A stretch of DNA of 64,000 nucleotides from Mesorhizobium sp. B2-1-1 (GTDB taxonomy: Bacteria; Pseudomonadota; Alphaproteobacteria; Rhizobiales; Rhizobiaceae). The position numbers and the translations under genes were made by a program. The stretch is from assembly GCF_006442975.2 (NCBI RefSeq), contig NZ_CP083954.1, positions 1,116,001 to 1,180,000 on the forward strand, read 5' to 3'. A model generated the notes under the pieces. That model ran no database searches. It was not told the DNA's origin and saw nothing but the letters and a program-made list of their open reading frames with translations. Shown here piece after piece: positions 52,182 through 61,087 of the stretch (within the stretch, counting starts at the first letter, position 1; every line of letters begins with the position of its first letter).

Positions 52182-52664
52182 TCAAATGTTGGTCTCGTTG
52201 GCAGGCTCGCCCTTCATCTCGCTGCGGTAGTAGCCTTCGCGCAAATTGATGCCGTGTTCGACATAGGCCTTCATGCAGGCCAGCATCTGCGACCAGCCCT
52301 CGCAATTGAGATAGGACTTCTTCAGGCCGACCGCGTCCTCGTGCCAGCCGGCCTCGGCGATGGTGACGAAGGTGCCGCCGTCGTCGAGCGGCTCGAAATT
52401 CATCTCGATGCGGGTCTTGTAGGCCGGCTTTCCCTCTTCGTCGGTGGCATCCCAGCGCAGCACGATGCGGCTGTCCCTGACGATTTCGTCTACTTCGACC
52501 GGCACCTTGCCCCACCACACGACATTGGCGCCCGGCACCAAGGGCGCGCTGGCACCGCCGATGGTGGTGAAATAGGAGCTGAGCTTCTTCGGATTGACGA
52601 CCGCGTCGAAGACGTCGGCGACCGGTTTGCCGATGCGTCCTGAAACCCTGAAACCAAGAGACAT
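52182..52664 (-). CDS. SRPBCC (AHSA1-like) domain protein near ArsR
   Basis: 160 residues: ADVFDAVVNPKKLSSYFTT, VVWWGKVPVEVDEIV and CEGWSQMLACMKAYVEHGI. Such proteins are commonly divergent from ArsR regulators of the 'activator of Hsp90-like' neighbourhood. Start ATG 52664 with AAGGAAGGA 9 bases upstream; GTG 52670 is also possible. Shares the palindromic intergenic operator with arsR. Confidence 0.88.
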   Translation of the reverse strand: MSLGFRVSGRIGKPVADVFDAVVNPKKLSSYFTTIGGASAPLVPGANVVWWGKVPVEVDEIVRDSRIVLRWDATDEEGKPAYKTRIEMNFEPLDDGGTFVTIAEAGWHEDAVGLKKSYLNCEGWSQMLACMKAYVEHGINLREGYYRSEMKGEPANETNI

Positions 52665-52697
52665 ATCCACAGTTCCTTCCTTGATTGATAGGAGCTT

Positions 52698-52717
52698 ATG
52701 TTATAAAAAAATAACAT
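52698..52717. promoter_or_regulatory. ArsR operator overlapping the arsR start codon
   Basis: Perfect dyad ATGTTAT-AAAAAA-ATAACAT in the gap between the divergent SRPBCC and arsR genes. The right arm covers the first two bases of the arsR ATG, so bound repressor would block both promoters and possibly initiation. Confidence 0.7.
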
Positions 52718-53039
52718 GTCAAGCCGATCGCAAGACGACAATGTTTTCAAGGCGCTGGCGCATCCGCGCCGGCGCGAGATGCTGGATCTGCTGAAGGACG
52801 CGCCAAAGACGACCGGCATGCTGTGCGAGGCGTTTTCCGACATCGACCGCTGCACCGTCATGCTGCATCTCAAAGTGCTGGAAGAGGCCGATCTCATCGT
52901 GGCGCGGCGCGAGGGGCGCGAGCGCTGGAACAATCTCAATGCGCTGCCGATCAAGCAGATACACGACCGCTGGATCAGCCAGTACGCCGGCCATGCGCTT
53001 AGTATCATCGACCGGCTGAAGTCGGATCTGGAGGGGTGA
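52716..53039 (+). CDS. ArsR/SmtB family transcriptional regulator
   Basis: 107-residue winged helix: FKALAHPRRREMLDLLKD, RCTVMLHLKVLEEADLIVARREGRER. The typical metal motif CxC of ArsR is absent; the single Cys residues (MLCEAF, DRCTV) are not in that arrangement, so it is probably not an arsenic sensor but of the type linked to SRPBCC proteins. Confidence 0.92.
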   Translation: MSSRSQDDNVFKALAHPRRREMLDLLKDAPKTTGMLCEAFSDIDRCTVMLHLKVLEEADLIVARREGRERWNNLNALPIKQIHDRWISQYAGHALSIIDRLKSDLEG

Positions 53040-53250
53040 ACAGCCGTCACGGCTTTTGCCGTGCGTGGCAAAGCGCGGCGCGGCTGGACGAATTGAGCCG
53101 ATTTATCTATAAGCCGGCCATTCCGACAAAGAGCGCCATACGTCCATTCGGACGCAGCAGGGACGTTCTGACATTTTGAATTCGAGCATTGCGGAAGGCG
53201 GGTCATGCATCTCGCCGCGCGATGCTCTAGCCGAACACGACAGGGGTGCC

Positions 53251-54000
53251 ATGGCTGGCCATTCACAGTTCAAGAACATCATGCACCGCAAGGGCCGTCA
53301 GGACGCGGTGCGGTCGAAAATGTTTTCCAAGCTGGCGCGCGAAATCACCGTCGCGGCCAAGAGCGGGACCCCCGATCCGTCGATGAATCCGCGCCTGCGC
53401 CTTGCCGTGCAGAACGCCAAGGCGGTGTCGATGCCGAAGGACAACATCCAGCGCGCCATCAACAAGGCGTCGATGGGCGACGCCGAAAATTACGAAGCCG
53501 TGCGTTACGAGGGCTACGGTCCCGGCGGCGTCGCCGTAATCGTCGAGGCGCTGACCGACAATCGCAACCGCTCGGCTTCGAATGTGCGCGCCGCCTTCAC
53601 CAAGGCCGGTGGGGCGATGGGCGAAACCGGCTCGGTGTCGTTCATGTGGGATCGGGTCGGCGAGATCTATTATCCAGCATCGGCCGGCAGCGCCGACAAG
53701 GTCATGGACGCGGCAATCGAAGCCGGCGCCGATGACGTGGAGTCGGATGAGGAAGGCCACACCATCTATTGCGCCTTCGAAAACCTCGGCGAGGTGTCGA
53801 AGGCACTCGAAGCCTCTCTCGGCGAGGCGGAATCGGTGAAGCCGATCTGGAAACCGCAGAACAATATTCCGGTCGATGAAGAACGCGCCCAGTCGCTGAT
53901 GAAGCTGGTCGCCACGCTCGAGGACGACGATGACGTTCAAAGCGTCTACGCCAATTTCGAGGTCGACGAGGAGACCATGGCCAAGCTCAGCGCTGCGTGA
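53251..54000 (+). CDS. YebC/PmpR family protein
   Basis: 249 residues, with the family N-terminus [50 protein letters not shown] and GSVSFMWDR. Members act as transcription regulators or, per later work, help ribosomes pass polyproline stretches. The ATG is preceded by CAGGGG; the open frame upstream lacks homology. In many alphaproteobacteria it lies near ruvC; here the ruv genes are not in view. Confidence 0.94.
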   Translation: MAGHSQFKNIMHRKGRQDAVRSKMFSKLAREITVAAKSGTPDPSMNPRLRLAVQNAKAVSMPKDNIQRAINKASMGDAENYEAVRYEGYGPGGVAVIVEALTDNRNRSASNVRAAFTKAGGAMGETGSVSFMWDRVGEIYYPASAGSADKVMDAAIEAGADDVESDEEGHTIYCAFENLGEVSKALEASLGEAESVKPIWKPQNNIPVDEERAQSLMKLVATLEDDDDVQSVYANFEVDEETMAKLSAA

Positions 54001-54012
54001 GCAAAGCCTGAC

Positions 54013-54309
54013 ATGATCGAAAAACCGCTGCCCACCATCCGCATCACCTATTGCACGCAGTGCCAGTGGCTGCTGCGTGCCGGCTGGATGGCGCAGGAAC
54101 TGCTATCGACATTCGGCACCGATCTGGGCGAGGTGACGCTGGTGCCCGGCACCGGCGGCGTCTTCACCATATCGTGCAACGAGGTGCTGGTCTGGGACCG
54201 CAAGCGCGACGGCGGCTTTCCGGATGCGGCAAAACTCAAGCAACTGGTGCGCGACGTCATCGACCCGGACCGCGATCTCGGTCATTCCGACCGCAAGGCG
54301 AAGAGCTGA
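54013..54309 (+). CDS. Rdx (SelW/SelT-like) family thioredoxin-fold protein
   Basis: 98 residues with a redox CxxC near the N-terminus (ITYCTQCQWLLRA) and GTGGVFTISCNEVLVWDRKRDGGFPD, typical of bacterial SelW homologues in which Cys replaces selenocysteine. Starts 12 bases after the YebC gene, so cotranscribed. Redox partner unknown. Confidence 0.9.
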   Translation: MIEKPLPTIRITYCTQCQWLLRAGWMAQELLSTFGTDLGEVTLVPGTGGVFTISCNEVLVWDRKRDGGFPDAAKLKQLVRDVIDPDRDLGHSDRKAKS

Positions 54310-54330
54310 GACTTCCGCAGAAGCCGGACG

Positions 54331-54513
54331 TCATTTTCCTCGCCTCTGCCCGAAAATCGCGCCGATCCCCGCGCCGATTGCTATGCCCATGCCGATGCCG
54401 ACGGCAGGGTCATCCATCGCTGCGCCACAGACAGCGCCGAGGCCGATCCCCGCGGCAATGCCCAAGGCCATGGTGGAATACGGGTCGTTCACGGCGCTTC
54501 TCCCGATAAACAC
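54331..54513 (-). CDS. Small glycine-zipper protein
   Basis: 60 residues, almost all of it a glycine-rich hydrophobic run (MALGIAAGIGLGAVCGAAMD, IGMGIAIGAGIGAIFGQRRG) with GxxxG spacing typical of membrane-inserting zipper proteins. Cotranscription is unclear. No strong ribosome site is seen. Plausible but not certain. Confidence 0.5.
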   Translation of the reverse strand: MFIGRSAVNDPYSTMALGIAAGIGLGAVCGAAMDDPAVGIGMGIAIGAGIGAIFGQRRGK

Positions 54514-54555
54514 GCCTCGGTCGCCGCGATGCCGAACGCGGCGGACCGAGACACG

Positions 54556-55035
54556 TCAACGCGCGGCGAACCAGAAGGATGCCAGCGCGGCGATGGCGGT
54601 GATGGCGCGCACGTGGTTCCACATCACCCAGTCCCTGAGATAGGTGGTCCATACAGCAGCGCCGTTGCTGCTCGCCGGATCGACGGCGGCCAGCGCGTCG
54701 TTGAGCGGCACGTTGAAAACCATCGTCACGATCGGGTTGCCGACGAGATAGATGACTGCGCCGGCCAGCAGCCAGAAGGAGCCTGGCTGCTGCCAGCCGA
54801 TGATGGCGCCGGCGATCAAGACAAGGCAGATCAGGCCGGTGCCGAACAAGGCGGTCATGAACATCGGCGTGATGACGGTGATGTTGATCGAGTTCATGGC
54901 GGCGATGCCGCCCGACGGAGGCAGGCGAGCCATTGCCGGCATGACGAAGTTGGAAAAAGCGAAGAACACGCCGCCAACAACGCCCGAGCCGATAGCGGCG
55001 ATGAAGATGAGGCTGGGAAGTAGTTTCGCGATCAT
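54556..55035 (-). CDS. DUF1772 (anthrone oxygenase-like) membrane protein
   Basis: 159 residues with four membrane segments: LIFIAAIGSGVVGGVFFAFSNFVMPAMARL opening (the FxFSxxVMP family signature), AMNSINITVITPMFMTALFG, a C-terminal NHVRAITAIAALASFW. Fungal relatives are linked to anthrone oxidation; bacterial function unknown. Divergent from the TetR gene that follows, hence probably its target. Confidence 0.85.
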   Translation of the reverse strand: MIAKLLPSLIFIAAIGSGVVGGVFFAFSNFVMPAMARLPPSGGIAAMNSINITVITPMFMTALFGTGLICLVLIAGAIIGWQQPGSFWLLAGAVIYLVGNPIVTMVFNVPLNDALAAVDPASSNGAAVWTTYLRDWVMWNHVRAITAIAALASFWFAAR

Positions 55036-55157
55036 GTCAGTTGCTCCAGATGCCGGTTGCGGCGGTTTCAGCCGCAATGGGCAGAAAAGTTTTGCGGGAT
55101 GGCCGGCCACCTGTTCGACGCCTTCAAATCAATTATCCCGTCTGCTTCTTTCAAAAC

Positions 55158-55172
55158 ATGAGAAATCCTCAT
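55158..55172. promoter_or_regulatory. Candidate TetR operator
   Basis: Dyad ATGAG-AAATC-CTCAT in the DUF1772/tetR intergenic region, followed by a degenerate second copy of the right part (CCTCGTATTTTGC). AT-rich compared with its flanks. Confidence 0.45.
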
Positions 55173-55256
55173 ATTTGCAAAACGTGATAAACCCTCGTAT
55201 TTTGCGAGTCAAGTCATTTCTGGGTGGCATTGCCGCCCGGCGTCTGTTGAAGAGCC

Positions 55257-55892
55257 ATGGAAAAAACCGCCACGTCCCCACCGGAACAGGTCGCCACGCC
55301 ACGCCGCGCGCCGAGCCAGCAGCGCAGCCGTGAACGGGTCGAGCGCATGCTCGCCGCCGCCTCGGCGCTGATTGCGGAGCAAGGCAGCGATGCCATGCGC
55401 ATGGGCGAGGTGGCGGAGCGGGCTGGGGTGTCGATCGGCTCGCTCTACCAGTTCTTCCCCGACAAGCGGGCGATCGTCTGGGCGCTGGCCGAGCGCTACA
55501 CCGCCGAAAGCCAGGCCTGCATTTCAGCCACGCTCAAGGACGTCGGCGACGCCGAGGGCCTTCGGCGGGCGTTCTCGGAATTGGTGGACATTTATTACCA
55601 CCTGTTCCTGGCGGAGCCGGTGATGCGCGATATCTGGTCGGGCACGCAGGCCGACAAAGCGCTGCGCGAACTGGAACTCGCCGACAGCCGTGCGAACGCC
55701 GAATTTCTCACTGCGACGCTCAAACGCCTGCGGCCCGATGCCGATGCCGTCGCGCTGGAGACGACGGCGTTTCTCGTTTGGCAGATGGGCGAGGCCGCCA
55801 TGCGGCTGGCGATCTCGGTCGAGCGGAAGGAGGGCGACAGGCTGGTCGCCGCCTACAAGCGCATGGCGCTCAGGGAATTGCTTGCGGAATAG
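55257..55892 (+). CDS. TetR family transcriptional regulator
   Basis: 211 residues: helix-turn-helix RVERMLAAASALIAEQGSDAMRMGEVAERAGVSIGSLYQFFPDKRAIVWALAERY in part, with the SIGSLYQFFPDK signature. C-terminal ligand domain unremarkable. Probably represses the divergent DUF1772 gene. Confidence 0.93.
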   Translation: MEKTATSPPEQVATPRRAPSQQRSRERVERMLAAASALIAEQGSDAMRMGEVAERAGVSIGSLYQFFPDKRAIVWALAERYTAESQACISATLKDVGDAEGLRRAFSELVDIYYHLFLAEPVMRDIWSGTQADKALRELELADSRANAEFLTATLKRLRPDADAVALETTAFLVWQMGEAAMRLAISVERKEGDRLVAAYKRMALRELLAE

Positions 55893-55899
55893 GATGCTC

Positions 55900-56030
55900 T
55901 CACCCGCCCCCTCGTGGGGAGGGTCGCTGCGAAGCAGCGGGGTGGGGCAGCGCCGACCCCCACCCCGACCTTCGGTCCGACCTCCCACACGGGACCGACA
56001 AGGCGGAGGTGGGGGCAAGCGCCAGCGTGA
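55900..56030. repeat. Palindromic GC-rich repeat (family B)
   Basis: Nested inverted repeats of the CCCGCCCCCTCGTGGGGAGG and GCTGCGAAGCAGC kind, with two copies of GGGGTGGGG/CCCCACCCC. It follows the TetR stop and precedes the rpmE terminator. Same general design as the element at 22952-23083. Confidence 0.65.
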
Positions 56031-56048
56031 AGGGACGTGCATTGGCCA

Positions 56049-56074
56049 ACAAAAAACCCGCCACGGGGGCGGGT
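56049..56074 (-). terminator. Terminator of rpmE
   Basis: Minus strand: 7-bp stem ACCCGCC/GGCGGGT with a 5-base loop followed by TTTTTTG. Confidence 0.88.
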
Positions 56075-56102
56075 TCTCTGGTCTGCGAAAAGCTGATGAG
56101 GC

Positions 56103-56324
56103 CTAGAGGCCGAAACCTTCGAAGCGCTTCTTGAACTTCGACAGGCGGCCGCCGCGGTCGAGCAGGGTCTGCTGGCCGCCGGTCCAGGCCGGGTGCGTGG
56201 TCGGGTCGATGTCGAGGTTCATCGTATCGCCTTCCTTGCCCCAGGTCGAACGGGTCATGTACTCGGTGCCGTCGGTCATGACGACCTTGATGGTGTGGTA
56301 GTCGGGATGGATATCGGTCTTCAT
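56103..56324 (-). CDS. rpmE: 50S ribosomal protein L31, cysteine-free form
   Basis: 73 residues beginning [20 protein letters not shown] and ending [14 protein letters not shown]. The four zinc cysteines of E. coli L31 (CxC..CxxC) are absent, making it the C-minus type that does not need zinc. The start ATG lies at 56324; the longer open frame upstream has no homology. Monocistronic with its own terminator; divergent from the ABC exporter. Confidence 0.95.
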   Translation of the reverse strand: MKTDIHPDYHTIKVVMTDGTEYMTRSTWGKEGDTMNLDIDPTTHPAWTGGQQTLLDRGGRLSKFKKRFEGFGL

Positions 56325-56532
56325 GGCTCGGTTCCTGGTTTGCCGGGCGCGGCTGACGGGCTGAAAGCCTGCGTCGATGCGCCCCTTTTTAAAACTCGAA
56401 GCCGCAGCTATTGAGGAGCCACGGCTTCTAAAACGGTCGGCGAGCCTATACATCAGCCGGAATTGAATCACAAGGCCGCGGCAAGCGCATATTGAGGCGC
56501 ATAGCTGAAGGCGGCCAAGAGGAAAGACCAGG

Positions 56533-58332
56533 ATGGCGCAAACCAGCAGCGCAGACGAGCGCCGGCGCTCGCTCAAGCCGCTCAGGCGCCTGTTTCCCTA
56601 CATCGGCCGCTACCGCACATTGGTGGCGGGCGCCGTCATCTCGCTGATCGTCGCGGCGGTGACGACGCTGGCGCTGCCGCTGGCGGTACGGCGCATGATC
56701 GATCATGGTTTCACGCCGTCCGGTTCCTCCTTCATCGCCGAATATTTCGCCGCGCTGGTGGCGATGGCCGCGCTGCTGGCGGCGGCATCGGCGGGCCGCT
56801 ACTATTTCGTCATCACGCTCGGCGAGCGCGTCGTCGCCGATATCAGGCGCGATGTCTTTGCCCATGTGACGAAACTGTCGCCGGCCTTCTTCGACACTGC
56901 CCAGTCGGGCGAGATCGTGTCGCGGCTCGCCGCCGATACCACGCAGGTCAAATCGGCGGTCGGGGCGACCGCTTCGGTGGCGCTGCGCAATGTCATCCTT
57001 GGCCTCGGCGCGGTCGCGATGATGGTTTTCACCAGCCCGAAACTGTCCGGCCTGGTCATCGCAGCCATTCCAATCATCGTGCTGCCGCTGGTCGCCTTCG
57101 GCCGCTCGGTGCGGCGCAAGTCAAGGCAGGCGCAGGACACGCTGGCCGATGCCACCGCCTATGCCAGCGAGCAGATCGGCGCGGTGCGCACATTGCAGGC
57201 CTTCACCAATGAGACGCTGGTCACCGGGCGTTTTTCGGGTGCCGTCGAGGCCGCCTTCGAGGCCGCGCGCGCCTCGATCTTCGCGCGCTCGTTCCTCACC
57301 TTCTTCGCCATCTTCACGATTTTCTCCTCGGTCGTGGCGGTGCTGTGGTTCGGCTCGCGCGACGTGCTCGACGGCAATCTGTCGCCGGGCACGCTAGGCC
57401 AGTTCCTGCTCTATTCGGTATTCGCCGCCGGTGCGCTCGGCGCGCTATCGGAGGTCTGGGGCGAATTGGCCCAGGCAGCAGGTGCCGCCGAACGGCTGAC
57501 CGAAATCCTCGCCGAGGAGCCGGCGATCGTGGCGCCTGCCAATCCCAGGCCGCTGCCGGTGGCGAGCAAGGGAGCGATCAGCTTCGAGGCCGTGTCCTTT
57601 TCCTACCCGGCCCGGCCCGACCGCGCCGCCGTCCACGGCCTGAGCTTCTCGGTCAAGCCTGGCGAGACGGTGGCGATCGTCGGTCCCTCGGGAGCGGGCA
57701 AGAGCACGGTGTTCTCGCTGATCCTGCGCTTCTACGATCCGGAGACCGGCAGGATCCTGATCGACGGCGTCGACATCCGCGAAGCCGACCCCCTTTCGAT
57801 ACGGCAGCGCATCGCCATCGTGCCGCAGGACGTCACCATCTTCGCGGCCAGCGCGCGCGACAATATCGGCTTCGGCCGGCCGGGCGCCAGCGAGTCAGAG
57901 ATCGAAGCGGCGGCAAAGGACGCGCTGGCCGACGAATTCATCCTCAAGCTCGAGAAGGGCTATGACAGCCAGGTCGGCGAGCGCGGCGTGACGCTGTCGG
58001 GCGGGCAACGCCAGCGGGTGGCGATCGCCCGCGCCATCCTGCGCGACGCGCCGATTCTGTTGCTCGACGAGGCGACCTCGGCACTCGACGCCGAAAGCGA
58101 GACGCTGGTGCAAATGGCGCTGGAGCGGCTGATGCGGGGCCGCACCACGATCGTCATCGCGCACCGCCTGGCGACGGTGCTGAAGGCCGACCGCATCCTG
58201 GTGATGGATGGCGGCCGCATCGTCGAGGAAGGCACGCATCAGAGCCTGGTGACCAAGGGCGGCATCTATGCCCGGCTGGCCAAGCTGCAGTTCGAGACCG
58301 GCGCCAGCGCCTTCAGGGGCGCGGCTGAGTAG
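56533..58332 (+). CDS. ABC exporter, fused membrane and ATPase domains
   Basis: 599-residue half-transporter. The membrane domain has six helices (residues ~20-310); ATPase: Walker [11 protein letters not shown]-loop QDVTIF, signature [16 protein letters not shown], Walker [13 protein letters not shown] and H-loop [10 protein letters not shown]. It resembles MsbA/LmrA-type exporters (ABCB subfamily). Substrate unknown; lipids or drugs are typical. Confidence 0.94.
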   Translation: MAQTSSADERRRSLKPLRRLFPYIGRYRTLVAGAVISLIVAAVTTLALPLAVRRMIDHGFTPSGSSFIAEYFAALVAMAALLAAASAGRYYFVITLGERVVADIRRDVFAHVTKLSPAFFDTAQSGEIVSRLAADTTQVKSAVGATASVALRNVILGLGAVAMMVFTSPKLSGLVIAAIPIIVLPLVAFGRSVRRKSRQAQDTLADATAYASEQIGAVRTLQAFTNETLVTGRFSGAVEAAFEAARASIFARSFLTFFAIFTIFSSVVAVLWFGSRDVLDGNLSPGTLGQFLLYSVFAAGALGALSEVWGELAQAAGAAERLTEILAEEPAIVAPANPRPLPVASKGAISFEAVSFSYPARPDRAAVHGLSFSVKPGETVAIVGPSGAGKSTVFSLILRFYDPETGRILIDGVDIREADPLSIRQRIAIVPQDVTIFAASARDNIGFGRPGASESEIEAAAKDALADEFILKLEKGYDSQVGERGVTLSGGQRQRVAIARAILRDAPILLLDEATSALDAESETLVQMALERLMRGRTTIVIAHRLATVLKADRILVMDGGRIVEEGTHQSLVTKGGIYARLAKLQFETGASAFRGAAE

Positions 58333-58350
58333 CGGCGACGCTGGGCGTGC

Positions 58351-59838
58351 TCACGCGGCTCCATACCGTTTGCGCAGGTGGTCGGTGAAATAGACGGCAT
58401 TGAGCTTTTCACCGGTGGCGCGTTCGAGCAGGTCGGGCGTCGACCAGCGCGATCCGTGCGACCATATGTTCTTGCGGCGCCAATCGTTGATGGCACCGAA
58501 ATTCCCCATGGCAAGATCGTCATCGGCCGACGGATGCTCCCGCGTCAGCGCCGCCCATTGCTGCGCCGCCATTATCGCGCCCAGCGTGTAGGAGGGAAAG
58601 TAGCCAAAGGCGGCAGCAGGCCAATGCACGTCCTGCATCGGCCCGTCCGCGGGGTTGTCGATGGTTGAGAGGCCGAGATAGTCGCGCATCCTGGCGTCCC
58701 AGGCCTCGGGCAGTTCGGCCACCTCGAGCCTGCCGGAGACGAGCTCCTGCTCCAGTTCATAGCGCAGGATGACATGCAGCGGATACGTCACCTCGTCGGC
58801 ATCGACACGGATCAGGCCGCGCTCGACATGGTGGACATGCGGCAGGATGTCGTCGAGCGACCAGATTTCGCCGAGATGCTTTTCCACGACCGGCAATGCC
58901 CAACGCCAGAAGGCGGGATTGCGCCCGATCTGCTTTTCAACGAACAGACTCTGGCTTTCATGCACGGCCATGCCGCGCGCCTTGCCGAGCGGCCAGTGCG
59001 ACCAGGCCTTCGGCAGGTTCTGCTCGTAGAGTGCGTGGCCGGTCTCGTGCAGCACGCCCATCAGCGCCGACAAGAAATCGGAAGTCTTGTAGCGGGTGGT
59101 GATGCGCACGTCGCTCGGCACACCGCCACAGAACGGATGGTGCGACACCGACAGCGAGCCGTGCGTCAGGTCGAAGCCGACCGCCGCCATCATGGCAAGG
59201 CCGAGTTCACGCTGCCTGTCGATCGCGTAGCTGCCCGCAAGCGGCTTCAGCGGATGCTTGCGCAGCCGCGCTTCCTGCGCCGCCAGCGCTTCCGGCACGA
59301 ACCCCTTGAGGAAAGCCTTCAAGTCGGCGAACACCGGGGTGATGTCGGCGGTGCGGTTGCCGGGGTCGTATTGCTCCATCAGCGCGTCGTAGGGGGCGAG
59401 GCCGAGGATGTCGGCGCGCAGGGCCGCCTCTTCGCGCACCAGCGCCACCACGCCTTCAAGCGCCGGCAGGAAGCCCGCCCAGTCGTTCTTGGCCCGCAGG
59501 TCGCGCCACAGCTGCTCGCAGCGCATGCGGGCGGTCGTCTGGCGTTCGACGAATTCGACCGGCAGGCAGGTCAGGTTGGTGTATTGCCGCCGCAGTTCGG
59601 CCAGCGCCGCCCGCTGTTCATCGTCAAGCGCCTCGCCTTCGGCGGCGGCGATCCAGTCCGCTATTTCCGGCGCGGTCGCCCTGGTGTGGTACATGCCGGC
59701 AAGTGCCGCCATGGCCTCGGCGCGCTTCTCGCCGCCACCGACGGCCATGTGGGTCGCTTCATCGGCGCCGAGGATGGCCAGCGCGTGCTCCAGGGCTTCG
59801 AGCTTGTGGCCGAGGTCATCGAGTTTTTGAAAGGACAT
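58351..59838 (-). CDS. M32 family metallocarboxypeptidase
   Basis: Zinc carboxypeptidase of the Taq type, 495 residues from ATG 59838. The active site HEXXH is present as VLHETGHALYEQ; nearby DVRITTRY and the later VEKQIGRNPAFWRW, RVDADEVTYPLHVILRYE are M32 signatures. Converges on the ABC exporter gene. The frame stays open upstream to 59994, but those codons lack homology. Confidence 0.95.
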   Translation of the reverse strand: MSFQKLDDLGHKLEALEHALAILGADEATHMAVGGGEKRAEAMAALAGMYHTRATAPEIADWIAAAEGEALDDEQRAALAELRRQYTNLTCLPVEFVERQTTARMRCEQLWRDLRAKNDWAGFLPALEGVVALVREEAALRADILGLAPYDALMEQYDPGNRTADITPVFADLKAFLKGFVPEALAAQEARLRKHPLKPLAGSYAIDRQRELGLAMMAAVGFDLTHGSLSVSHHPFCGGVPSDVRITTRYKTSDFLSALMGVLHETGHALYEQNLPKAWSHWPLGKARGMAVHESQSLFVEKQIGRNPAFWRWALPVVEKHLGEIWSLDDILPHVHHVERGLIRVDADEVTYPLHVILRYELEQELVSGRLEVAELPEAWDARMRDYLGLSTIDNPADGPMQDVHWPAAAFGYFPSYTLGAIMAAQQWAALTREHPSADDDLAMGNFGAINDWRRKNIWSHGSRWSTPDLLERATGEKLNAVYFTDHLRKRYGAA

Positions 59839-59980
59839 GGCGGCTTCCGTGATTGGGAAGGGCGAAAAAGATACCAACGCCGGCGCGTTTGCAACCCTCA
59901 CGCGCCGTCCGGCAGATGCGCCTTGCGCTGGCGAGCCGACGCGTGAAATGCTGCCCGACGATACATCACGAGGGAATACG

Positions 59981-60334
59981 ATGATCGGCAACATCCTGGT
60001 CGGGCTGGTGGCTTTGATCCATGTCTATATCGTCTATCTGGAGATGGTGCTCTGGGATACGCCGCGCGGGCACAAGGCATTCCGGCTGACGCCGGAATTC
60101 GCCAGCGCCTCGAAGGTGCTTGCCGCCAATCAGGGTCTCTATAACGGCTTTCTCGCCGCCGGCCTGATCTGGGCCCTCTACCTCGGCACGGCCGGTTTCC
60201 AGGTCAAGGTTTTCTTCCTGCTCTGCGTGGCCGTTGCCGGGCTCTACGGGGCGGCAACGGTCGGTCGCAAGATCCTGTTCGTGCAGGCCGCGCCGGCAGC
60301 GGCTGCCTTGGTAGCGGTCTGGCTCGGCTGGTGA
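59981..60334 (+). CDS. DUF1304 family membrane protein
   Basis: 117 residues, four membrane segments: ILVGLVALIHVYIVYLEMVLW opening, LAANQGLYNGFLAAGLIWAL (family hallmark NQGLYNGFLAAGL), and C-terminal AAPAAAALVAVWLGW. ATG 59981 has GAGGGA upstream. Function unknown. Confidence 0.88.
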   Translation: MIGNILVGLVALIHVYIVYLEMVLWDTPRGHKAFRLTPEFASASKVLAANQGLYNGFLAAGLIWALYLGTAGFQVKVFFLLCVAVAGLYGAATVGRKILFVQAAPAAAALVAVWLGW

Positions 60335-60411
60335 GGAAAAGAGGCGCCTGCGGGATTGGGTCCCGTAGACGCCAGGTGGTCCCTTCCTTTTGGGCCGCGA
60401 TCAGAATGGCC

Positions 60412-60837
60412 TCAGCCGTTCGGATAGTTCCCGCCGTCGGCGCCGTCGCCCATCAGGAAACCGCTACCGATGTCGACCCTCAGCCGCTGGTCGACATTGT
60501 CGAGACGGCGCAGCAGGTCATGATATTGTGCGGCCGGTATCCTGCCGTGATCCGACGAGGCTATCTTCTCCGCCGCCTGACCTATGCGAGCGGTGCGCAT
60601 CTCCAGGCGCTCCGCCGCGGCCGGGGTGATGTTGTTGGCCTGTCTGGCGGTGATTATGCCCTGATGCACGCCTTGAACCTGTTCAATGAGAGCCTCGACA
60701 CGCGGGCCGGTCATGTCGGTTGGGTCGGTCGCGTCGAGCGCGCCCTTGTGGTGACCCGCGGCGTAGGCGCCGGCAAGCGGGGCGGCGACAAGAATCGCGG
60801 CAAGGGTTGCAGTCTTGAGAGATGCTGAAGAGCGCAT
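60412..60837 (-). CDS. Secreted helical protein of unknown function
   Basis: 141 residues with a signal peptide (LKTATLAAILVAAPLAGAYA) and a mainly helical mature part rich in charged residues (VEALIEQVQGVHQGIITARQ, ERLEMRTARIGQAAEKIASS), possibly a coiled coil. ATG 60837 is the most likely start; AGGAGGCGCC lies upstream. No family recognised. Confidence 0.65.
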   Translation of the reverse strand: MRSSASLKTATLAAILVAAPLAGAYAAGHHKGALDATDPTDMTGPRVEALIEQVQGVHQGIITARQANNITPAAAERLEMRTARIGQAAEKIASSDHGRIPAAQYHDLLRRLDNVDQRLRVDIGSGFLMGDGADGGNYPNG

Positions 60838-60996
60838 GACGGCGCCTCCTTTTGCTGCGGAAAAGAACGGCTCTGCCGTTCCGCTTCCGGACGATGCGGG
60901 CCGTCCAGTTCCGTCGCGTCGCGATGGGAGGCATCGCCGGCGGTTCTCGGCCCTGCGCAGCACGCTAGGAGCGCTTTGCGGCGAAGTGTAATTAAA

Positions 60997-61011
60997 AAAA
61001 GATAATCTTTT
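60997..61011. promoter_or_regulatory. AT-rich palindrome
   Basis: AAAAGAT-A-ATCTTTT, a perfect 15-base dyad in the 250-base gap between the secreted protein gene and the OmpA-type gene. Possible operator or end-of-transcript signal for the MotA/MotB-like pair. Confidence 0.4.
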
Positions 61012-61087
61012 CAGGCCTTGCCGGTGCACAACTGCGCCCTAGAGTTGAGCCGGCGAACAAATTCGCGTGAGATCGCGTGATGATGGA

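Noticed and set aside
54013..54309. Selenoprotein
   Set aside because: The redox site is CxxC with ordinary Cys codons; no in-frame TGA at the position of selenocysteine.
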